DNA from: Chersky-806 sp038252255
GTDB lineage: Bacteria > Actinomycetota > Acidimicrobiia > IMCC26256 > JAENVU01
Assembly (NCBI GenBank): GCA_038252255.1
Contig: JBBSAM010000009.1
Coordinates: 80,656-144,655 of the forward strand
Reading direction: 5' to 3'
Length of the DNA: 64,000 nucleotides
Shown here: positions 59,161-64,000 of the stretch, one piece after another
How positions within the stretch are numbered: position 1 is the first letter of the stretch
Layout of the letters: each line of letters opens with the position of its first letter
The notes under the pieces: model-generated
Database searches by the model: none
Seen by the model: the letters and a program-made list of their open reading frames with translations, nothing else
Told to the model about the DNA's origin: nothing
Translations under genes and position numbers: made by a program

Positions 59161-59174
59161 CCTTCGCCCCCGTT

Positions 59175-60395
59175 ATGGACTTCTCCTTCACGCCCGAGGA
59201 CGAGGCGTTCCGCGACGAGCTGCGCTCCTGGCTCGACGTGAACCTCACCAAGTTCCTCGAGAGCTGGGACGCCGACGACGACCCGGGCGGTGGTCAGGTC
59301 TCCGGCTTCGACCGCACGCAGGAGCGCCGCAAGGACTGGCAACGCCGGCTCAACGAAGGCCGGTGGGCGGCGATCAACTGGCCGAAGGAATGGAACGGCC
59401 GCGAGGCCACGCCAGTGCAGAACGCGCTGTACGCCGAGGAGATGGCGCGCGTGCGCGCGCCCGGCATCTACAACACGAACGGCATCTGGCAGATCGGCCC
59501 GATGATCATCAAGTGGGGCACCCCCGAGCAGCAGCAACGGTGGCTGCCGTGCATCCTCAACGCAGAAGAGCACTGGTGCCAGGGGTTCAGTGAGCCCGAA
59601 GCCGGCTCGGACCTCGCGAACATGCGCACGATGGCGATCCGGGACGGCGACTACTACGTCGTCAACGGCCAGAAGACGTGGATCTCCTCCGCGCACCTCG
59701 CCCGCTGGGGACTCTTCCTGTTGCGCACCGACCCGACCGCGTTCGAGCGCGGCGCGAAGCACGAAGGCATCACCGCGTTCATCATCGACATGGAGACGCC
59801 GGGCATCGAGTGCCGGCCCATCCGCGACATCACCGGCGACACGATGCTCAACGAGGTGTGGTTCACCGACGCGCAGATCCCGGCCGACTGCCGCCTCGGT
59901 GGCGAGGGCGAGGGCTGGCAGGTCGCCATGAGCACGCTCGGTCACGAGCGCGTCGGGACCGCCGGCCTCTCGATCACGATGGCGTCCGACTTGAAGTCGA
60001 TGATCTCGGCGGCGCACGCGGTGAACCCGGACGCGTTGGAGGATCCCGAGCTACGCGAGCGGATCGCCCGCGCGTTCACCGACATCGAGCTGACCCGGCT
60101 GCTCAACTACCGCGCGCTCACGAAGATCATCAGGGGCCAACCCAACTGGCCCGAGGTTCCACTCGCCAAGCTGCAGTGGTCCAAGATCAGCCAGACGCTC
60201 GCGGAGCTCGCAGTCGACCTGCTCGGTGCCTCCGGCGTGCTCGCGAAGGGTGGCCCGGATGCGATCGACGGCGGCACCTGGACCCGCAACTACTCGTGGC
60301 AGCGCTACACCTCGATCGGCGCCGGCGCGACGGAGATCCAGAAGAACATCATCGCCAAGAAAACGCTCCGAATGGAACGTCCGAAGAAAGACTAA
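59175..60395 (+). CDS. acyl-CoA dehydrogenase, catalytic-type subunit
   Basis: 406 residues. Motifs: CQGFSEPEAGSDLANM, VNGQKTWISSAHLARW, and the catalytic Glu in STLGHERVGTAGL; the C-terminal GAGATEIQKNIIAKKTL replaces YEGT. Similar to FadE29/ChsE2-like long subunits. It likely pairs with the divergent short subunit at 58026-59120. Ends in a hairpin terminator that includes its own stop codon. Confidence 0.88.
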   Translation: MDFSFTPEDEAFRDELRSWLDVNLTKFLESWDADDDPGGGQVSGFDRTQERRKDWQRRLNEGRWAAINWPKEWNGREATPVQNALYAEEMARVRAPGIYNTNGIWQIGPMIIKWGTPEQQQRWLPCILNAEEHWCQGFSEPEAGSDLANMRTMAIRDGDYYVVNGQKTWISSAHLARWGLFLLRTDPTAFERGAKHEGITAFIIDMETPGIECRPIRDITGDTMLNEVWFTDAQIPADCRLGGEGEGWQVAMSTLGHERVGTAGLSITMASDLKSMISAAHAVNPDALEDPELRERIARAFTDIELTRLLNYRALTKIIRGQPNWPEVPLAKLQWSKISQTLAELAVDLLGASGVLAKGGPDAIDGGTWTRNYSWQRYTSIGAGATEIQKNIIAKKTLRMERPKKD

Positions 60396-60419
60396 CACCG
60401 CACGGCTTGACGGTGTTAG
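60392..60419 (+). terminator. hairpin terminator overlapping the stop codon
   Basis: CTAACACCG (60392-60400) pairs perfectly with CGGTGTTAG (60411-60419), loop of 10 nt. The stop TAA (60393-60395) is part of the stem. Its CTAACAC half-site is also close to the half-site of the operator at 59145-59160. Confidence 0.6.
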
Positions 60420-60629
60420 GGCGCTCGCCCATGCGTGAAGCGCGACCATCGCACCGCATGACCCGGACGCCGGAAGCCGCAGGAGAAACCGAGTAGGTCA
60501 GGCTTACTGTCCGCCAGAGGTTGCCTTGGGTAGGGCGCAATCGTTGACAAGTGACAATGAGTGTGCGAGAAACACGCGACCTAGAGGGCAGGTGCGGCTT
60601 GACGTCGTGCCACCGAATGAAGGAGCACG

Positions 60630-61010
60630 GTGTTTCGCAAACTTGGAGTTCTATTGGCAGGCACGCTTTTGGCGACAGGCGTGATTGCCGCCACGGCGTT
60701 GCCAGCGGGGGCGTCGGTTCGGAAAGGAAACGCATACTGCTATGGCGACTACCAGAACGTCGTCGGCATATGGGTAGAGGTCTCGGGGGCTACCTCTGGG
60801 TGGGCCAGTTGGAGCAACAACACCTCCGCTGCGCAGACGTGGTGGTCACGGGACGTTGCTTCCGGTAAGAAGTACCGACTGCACATCGGTTGCGGCGGCA
60901 CCCCAGCGAAGTGGAAGACGAACACCGTTTGCCCTTGGACGACCAAGACCAGCAATGCGAACTTCACGGTCACCTTCGGCAGCCTCGGCAGGAGGTGCAT
61001 AGCCGCTTGA
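60630..61010 (+). CDS. small secreted Cys/Trp-rich protein
   Basis: 126 residues. Signal peptide MFRKLGVLLAGTLLATGVIA to about ALPAGAS, then a mature domain of about 97 residues rich in Trp, Ser and Thr, with four Cys (AYCYGDY, HIGCGG, TVCPWT, RRCIAA) likely in two disulfides. GTG start 4 nt after AAGGAG. Base composition looks lower in GC than the genes to the left. No family recognised; secreted toxin, inhibitor or surface-binding role are all open. Confidence 0.68.
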   Translation: MFRKLGVLLAGTLLATGVIAATALPAGASVRKGNAYCYGDYQNVVGIWVEVSGATSGWASWSNNTSAAQTWWSRDVASGKKYRLHIGCGGTPAKWKTNTVCPWTTKTSNANFTVTFGSLGRRCIAA

Positions 61011-61036
61011 CCTAAGGCTGGCTCACCCAAGTCACA

Positions 61037-61068
61037 GAGACCCCGGCCGGTTCGCTGGCCGGGGTCTC
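61037..61068 (+). terminator. strong hairpin terminator
   Basis: GAGACCCCGGCC (61037-61048) and GGCCGGGGTCTC (61057-61068) form a perfect 12-bp stem with an 8-nt loop. It follows the secreted-protein gene by 26 bp and precedes the end of the convergent minus-strand operon, so it can serve both. Confidence 0.75.
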
Positions 61069-61083
61069 GTCACGCCGTGCCAC

Positions 61084-61335
61084 CTACCGGCAGTCACTCA
61101 AGCCGAAAACGGTGCGCTCGCCAGAGCATGCCCTGTCCCGGCTACCGGCTTGAGTCAGAGTCGCTACGCGGGGACGGCCTCGACCCCTCCGCTTGGGCGC
61201 TCCGGGCCGGGCGTCCTCGACTGCTCGGAGCCAGGCCAGTCGCTCTCGCTGGTAGCACTTCCGGCAAAGGCCGAGACCGGAGTACGTGGCCAGTCGCTGG
61301 CATCGCTCGGTTTTACACCGCGTTCTTGCCGCCAT
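61084..61335 (-). CDS. zinc-finger/AT-hook small protein
   Basis: 83 residues, strongly basic. CKTERCQRLATYSGLGLCRKCY holds four Cys (positions 7-27) suited to one zinc; KRRGRGRPRVATL is an AT-hook-like DNA-binding motif. Probably a DNA-binding or recombination-related accessory protein of the mobile element. Its ATG lies inside the end of the preceding 57-residue gene (23-bp overlap). Confidence 0.6.
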   Translation of the reverse strand: MAARTRCKTERCQRLATYSGLGLCRKCYQRERLAWLRAVEDARPGAPKRRGRGRPRVATLTQAGSRDRACSGERTVFGLSDCR

Positions 61336-61486
61336 GTTGCCCTCTCACCTCCTCGGTTTCCTGTAGCCACTTCACGTACTCGCGATACGGACGAGAGCAG
61401 TTCTCGGGTCGAAGGGTGCCGCCGCTTCCCTTGCTGCTCTTGCCCTGTCTCGCCTTCCGCCGACGAGTGCCTACGTTGCGAGGCAT
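61313..61486 (-). CDS. 57-residue basic hypothetical protein
   Basis: Starts ATG at 61486, 2 nt after the stop of the preceding gene, and ends TAA inside the next gene. The product (MPRNVGTRRRKARQGKSSK...) is Lys/Arg-rich with a C-terminal helix PYREYVKWLQETEEV. Its snug fit between two neighbours, not its similarity, is the evidence. A longer antisense frame across this stretch is less likely. Confidence 0.5.
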   Translation of the reverse strand: MPRNVGTRRRKARQGKSSKGSGGTLRPENCSRPYREYVKWLQETEEVRGQHGGKNAV

Positions 61487-61488
61487 GA

Positions 61489-61755
61489 CTACTGCCTCGC
61501 CTTGATATCTCGGTCCAACAGGTCGGCCATCTCCTCGACCTCTCGACTCGGGGGTGGGGAGAGCACTTGCTTGGCAATGCTCCGCGCCTCGGTCGCGTCC
61601 AAGCCCATCGCGAACATGGCGGCTCGCAGACGCGCCCTCATCTCGACCACTTCATCCGGAGTGGCAACGCGCACCTTGCCATCCTCCAACGTGAAGTAGC
61701 CAACGTCTCCGAACCCCTGAACGGAGCCGGGTGCTTCCAGTGTGGTCGTGCTCAT
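61489..61755 (-). CDS. 88-residue hypothetical protein
   Basis: Starts MSTTTLEAPGSVQGFGDVGYF behind AAGGGAG 5 nt upstream; an ATG at 61788 lacks any ribosome site. The middle is a helical region (VVEMRARLRAAMFAMGLDATEARSIAKQVL, cited in part) and the end is acidic. Third gene after the ATPase in the operon. No family recognised. Confidence 0.62.
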   Translation of the reverse strand: MSTTTLEAPGSVQGFGDVGYFTLEDGKVRVATPDEVVEMRARLRAAMFAMGLDATEARSIAKQVLSPPPSREVEEMADLLDRDIKARQ

Positions 61756-61791
61756 GCTGTCTCCCTTGTCTGTGTTGGTCTGGCGCATCAG

Positions 61792-62916
61792 TTAGCGCCC
61801 TTGGGTCTGTCGGAACTTGATGGCAGGGCCAACGTGGTCGTTCTTCACGCTGAACCCCGCGTCACGCAAGAGACCTGCCGCATCGTCTCGGCTCACGAAG
61901 GAAGGCGCGTCGATGGCGTCGAGCCATCCGGCAACCTCAACCGCTCGCGGGTCGGGCCGGTCCTTCCACACGTAGTAGTCGTGCGGGTCGCTGACCAACT
62001 GCACCTCCACGGACGACGGAACCCACTTCACGCGCTTCTTCTGATTGAGCAGCTTGCGCACCGAGGAACCGCGCTGGCCTTGCAAGCGCCAGATGGTCTC
62101 CGGGTTGCCTTGCTGCGCGGAGCCACCACGAATGCCGCTGTCGGGGTCCTTGCCCGCGTGCGAAAGCAGAATGACCGTGCAACCGCGCTCCTTGAGCGGG
62201 CGCACGCAGTAGCGCCACAGCAACTTGAACGGCGTGTTGTCGTTCTCGTCACCTTCTACCGAGTCCGTCGTTGTGTCGATGACGACAACTTGGGCCTCAA
62301 AGTGTTCGGCCAGCTTCCGCATGGCTTCGCCACCCTCGGGGGTGTTGAGCATGGGAAGCGGTGGCATGTTGGCGTAGTGGAAGTGCGCTCCGAGTACGGG
62401 GTCGCGCTCGGGGTCGTCATAGCGAACGTGGTAGGCCGCGTCCTCCAGCCGGTCGAGCAAGAGACCATCTGACATCTCCTGGTCGATGTAGAGCACCGAC
62501 ACTGGCTCGCCACCGTCGTAGCCAAGGAAGGGCTTGCCGCTGGCCAGGGCTGCCATCGCATACTGAACCAGTAGCGACTTGCCCATGCCCGCCTCGGAGT
62601 AGATGACGTTCACGCCGCCCTTCACGAACAGTGGAGCGATGAGGAACGTCGGAGCTTCGGTAGTGACCCCGAACGTGTTCCAGTCAACGAAAGAGTCGAG
62701 TAGCCGTTGCCACTCCTCCACTTCCGTCGTGTAGTCGTCCTCATCGTCTGAGAATCGGGAACGCATCGCGCAGTCCCACGCGATGAGCGCGTCATCGGGA
62801 GGGAACCCCGCCTGCTCAGCGCAGCGCAGGAAGTCATACGCAGCGCCATCGGCGGGCACGTCGTCAAACTGCCGCACGAAGTCAACTGCGAGGGTTGCTA
62901 TGTCTCTTGTAGTCAT
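61792..62916 (-). CDS. RepA/DnaB-like RecA-fold helicase ATPase
   Basis: 374 residues. Walker A is SEAGMGKSLLVQYA (residues 108-121), Walker B VVVIDTTTD (210-218), a RecA-like third motif is ILLSHAGKDPDSGIRGGSA (249-267). The N-terminal 80 residues form a primase-linker-like acidic region, and the C-terminus resembles a winged helix. Such AAA_25/RepA proteins are replicative helicases of plasmids, satellites and phages. ATG at 62916 follows AAGGAG 7 nt upstream; an in-frame extension across the repeats is rejected. Confidence 0.78.
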   Translation of the reverse strand: MTTRDIATLAVDFVRQFDDVPADGAAYDFLRCAEQAGFPPDDALIAWDCAMRSRFSDDEDDYTTEVEEWQRLLDSFVDWNTFGVTTEAPTFLIAPLFVKGGVNVIYSEAGMGKSLLVQYAMAALASGKPFLGYDGGEPVSVLYIDQEMSDGLLLDRLEDAAYHVRYDDPERDPVLGAHFHYANMPPLPMLNTPEGGEAMRKLAEHFEAQVVVIDTTTDSVEGDENDNTPFKLLWRYCVRPLKERGCTVILLSHAGKDPDSGIRGGSAQQGNPETIWRLQGQRGSSVRKLLNQKKRVKWVPSSVEVQLVSDPHDYYVWKDRPDPRAVEVAGWLDAIDAPSFVSRDDAAGLLRDAGFSVKNDHVGPAIKFRQTQGR

Positions 62917-62929
62917 GTTGCTGCTCCTT

Positions 62930-63018
62930 ATGTGTGGGGCTCTCGCCCATGTGTGTTCGGAATGTGTGGGTTGCTTCGGTCTGGAGTGGAGCGGGAGCAC
63001 ACATCCCCCGCTCCACTC
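62930..63018. repeat. ATGTGTG iteron-like repeats and 12-bp hairpin upstream of the helicase gene
   Basis: ATGTGTG occurs at 62930, 62949 and 62962 in the same direction, and CACACAT at 62998-63004 in reverse. Next to them GAGTGGAGCGGG (62984-62995) pairs with CCCGCTCCACTC (63007-63018) in a perfect 12-bp stem whose loop contains the reverse copy. Candidate replication origin or autoregulatory operator of the helicase operon. Confidence 0.5.
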
Positions 63019-63102
63019 ATGCGATGCCCTTTGCAGTAAGGAGACCAAGCCATCAACTGCATCCGGGGGTCAAGCCGGTAGGGCAACGCAAACTCTGTGT
63101 CG

Positions 63103-63432
63103 CTAAGACCAGTCGGAGTTGAGTTGCGGCGAACCTCCGTCGTGGGGGCCAATCCAGACTCGGGCAGCCACCAACGTCTCCGGTCGGAAACGGATGGAGT
63201 TCACCGTGACCGGGCGATATGGCGCTTCCTCACCGGGGTACGCCTTGCCACGCCTACCTTCCACAAGGTCACGGCAGAGTTTGTGGACTTCTTCCCCCTG
63301 TGTTGCTAACCACTTGGCGAACACCTGACTTGAGGCCGTGCCATCCTTCGTGATGGTAAAGGTCCCGTCCTCATTGTCGGTCACCGCAAGCCCGGTGATA
63401 GTTGAGGTCGTGTCTCGGTTCTGCCCTACCAT
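63103..63432 (-). CDS. 109-residue hypothetical protein
   Basis: Starts ATG at 63432, sharing a base with the stop of the upstream gene (TAATG). Beta-rich N-terminus (TSTITGLAVTDNEDGTFTITK) then a helical middle (VFAKWLATQGEEVHKLCRDL) and a segment RPVTVNSIRFRPETLVAARVW. Composition and size fit phage or plasmid genes. Function unknown. Confidence 0.58.
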   Translation of the reverse strand: MVGQNRDTTSTITGLAVTDNEDGTFTITKDGTASSQVFAKWLATQGEEVHKLCRDLVEGRRGKAYPGEEAPYRPVTVNSIRFRPETLVAARVWIGPHDGGSPQLNSDWS

Positions 63433-63782
63433 TACTCCACCGCCTCAGCGTTGGCTGCGAAGAATGCCTGCCAACGCTCCGGGAGCGTTGGGCATGAGAT
63501 AGCCCTAGTGTCCTCAGGAGCCTTGTAGTCCGGTTTGACAACCGTGGCCGGGGGCGGGGCCAATCCGTCGAAGCTACCTTCCTCCCGCTTCCAAGGGTCA
63601 TCATCCACAGTGACGTTAGAGGCAACCTCATCCACTAGGTTCCTTGAGTCCCCAGCCTCATACTTCGCTTGGGCGTTAGCCGCCCGCTCTTGGACAATGG
63701 CTTCCTGTAGTTCGGCCTTGGCTTGCACCAAGTCCACTACCTCGCCATTCTCGTCCTGTGCGTACCTTGATGTGTCGGTCAT
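63432..63782 (-). CDS. 116-residue acidic hypothetical protein
   Basis: Starts at ATG 63782 with AGAGG about 10 nt upstream. A coiled-coil-like helix (VDLVQAKAELQEAIVQERAANAQAKYE, cited in part) is followed by an acidic linker and ends LPERWQAFFAANAEAVE. An in-frame extension to 63953 overlaps the IS element and is rejected. First visible gene of the operon; its promoter may lie within or beyond the IS. Confidence 0.55.
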   Translation of the reverse strand: MTDTSRYAQDENGEVVDLVQAKAELQEAIVQERAANAQAKYEAGDSRNLVDEVASNVTVDDDPWKREEGSFDGLAPPPATVVKPDYKAPEDTRAISCPTLPERWQAFFAANAEAVE

Positions 63783-63864
63783 TACCAGCACCTCTCTTTT
63801 CCTTGGGCCACCTTGGTCATCGGGGGCTTGGTCTTTTGGTCGCCTACCCACGGGCCAGTTGGCC

Positions 63865-64000
63865 TGACCCCGGTGGGGTGGTCCACGCGTTGTGAGAGTC
63901 CGATTGCCCATGATGGGCAGAATGGACTTCACGATGAAACGACGACGGCACACTCCCGAGCAGGTGGTCCGGAAACTGCGAACCGCGGATGGTCTCCTCG
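63865..64000 (+). mobile_element. left end of an IS3-family insertion sequence (partial)
   Basis: An orfA start is present at the right edge. Upstream of it TGACCCCGGTGGGG (from 63865) begins with TG and could be the terminal inverted repeat, but the right end is outside the window, so the boundary is a guess. Confidence 0.4.
63922..64000 (+). CDS. IS3-family transposase OrfA, N-terminal fragment
   Basis: Open to the end of the window. The peptide MKRRRHTPEQVVRKLRTAD (ATG at 63934; an ATG at 63922 adds four residues) is the standard start of IS3-family OrfA, the helix-turn-helix component made before the frameshifted OrfAB transposase. Only about 23-26 residues are visible. Oriented away from the plasmid-like operon. 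Confidence 0.78.
   Translation, partial: MDFTMKRRRHTPEQVVRKLRTADGLL

Larger units (their letters stand above)
61084..63782 (-). mobile_element. replication module of an integrated plasmid, phage or ICE (partial)
   Basis: Six small, tightly packed minus-strand genes with a RepA/DnaB-like ATPase, iteron-like repeats, a strong hairpin and AT-hook/zinc-finger proteins. Base composition, Shine-Dalgarno strength and gene size differ from the left 60 kb. No integrase or attachment site is visible in the window; the rest would lie to the right, beyond the IS3-type element. Confidence 0.55.

Noticed and set aside
60396..60629. Sigma-70-like promoter TTGACA at 60544
   Set aside because: No -10 box at 16-18 bp spacing; only a chance hexamer can be claimed.
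61164..61577. 137-residue minus-strand frame in the mobile region
   Set aside because: It crosses the well-packed 57- and 88-residue genes, has no ribosome site and its composition is that of an out-of-frame shadow.
1..64000. CRISPR arrays, tRNA or rRNA genes
   Set aside because: No regularly spaced direct repeats and no cloverleaf or rRNA signature was seen on reading both strands.

Overview
The window is high-GC, gene-dense actinobacterial DNA. Frequent GTG starts, many GTGA/ATGA stop-start overlaps, leaderless-type promoters (TAnnnT boxes 6-10 nt before ATG/GTG), decaprenyl-phosphoarabinose genes (ubiA, dprE1, dprE2) and a large set of acyl-CoA and sterol-type catabolic genes all fit. I infer an uncultured member of the Acidimicrobiia or a neighbouring actinobacterial class; there is no rRNA or ribosomal protein gene here to confirm it.

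Layout. 26-3762: minus-strand thiolase-like/DUF35/acyl-CoA dehydrogenase operon, divergent from a GNAT gene. 3892-6580: three tandem amidohydrolase-fold paralogues in translational-coupling overlap, all without the usual metal ligands. 6542-11895: envelope glycan or lipid genes (two multi-spanning GT-C-like proteins and a membrane sulfatase/phosphatase-fold protein). 11939-17845: 2-methylacyl-CoA racemase, class III cyclase, FadD, a clear KstR orthologue with two KstR-type operators, and an MBL hydrolase. 17889-23438: the arabinan donor cluster ubiA-dprE1-(28-codon spacer ORF)-dprE2-HAD phosphatase-GT-C transferase. 23488-29056: small protein, GT39-like transferase, lipoate ligase-like protein plus SDR, carotenoid oxygenase. 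29173-36257: molybdopterin oxidoreductase, CHRD lipoprotein, MBL enzyme, amidase, GNAT, AhpD-like protein, zinc ribbon and a lone ABC ATPase. 36295-39514: three-gene type IV pseudopilin operon with a 724-residue member. 39715-51788: acyl-CoA dehydrogenases, acyl-CoA ligase, lipoprotein, citrate synthase, aldo/keto reductase, RidA-like protein, then a tight crotonase-CoA transferase-DUF35-thiolase operon. 51869-56234: complete carbohydrate-type ABC importer. 56289-60395: fused alpha/beta CoA-transferase-fold protein (IpdAB-like) and two divergent acyl-CoA dehydrogenases around a palindromic operator.

From about 60.4 kb the character changes: lower GC by eye, stronger Shine-Dalgarno sites and small unknown proteins. 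At 61084-63782 lies a compact minus-strand operon with a RepA/DnaB-like ATPase, iteron-like ATGTGTG repeats and a 12-bp hairpin. This looks like part of an integrated plasmid, phage or ICE, cut at the right edge by the start of an IS3-family transposase gene.

Taken together, the chromosomal part suggests CoA-dependent breakdown of branched or sterol-like side chains (KstR, FadD, racemase, paired FadE proteins, Ltp-like/DUF35 pairs, IpdAB-like protein) interleaved with mycobacterial-type arabinan donor synthesis. Convergent or adjacent gene ends are marked by large nested hairpins, three of them copies of one 47-bp palindrome. No gene-free stretch exceeds 300 bases; the longest (23710-23986) is described. 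I saw no tRNA, rRNA or CRISPR array.
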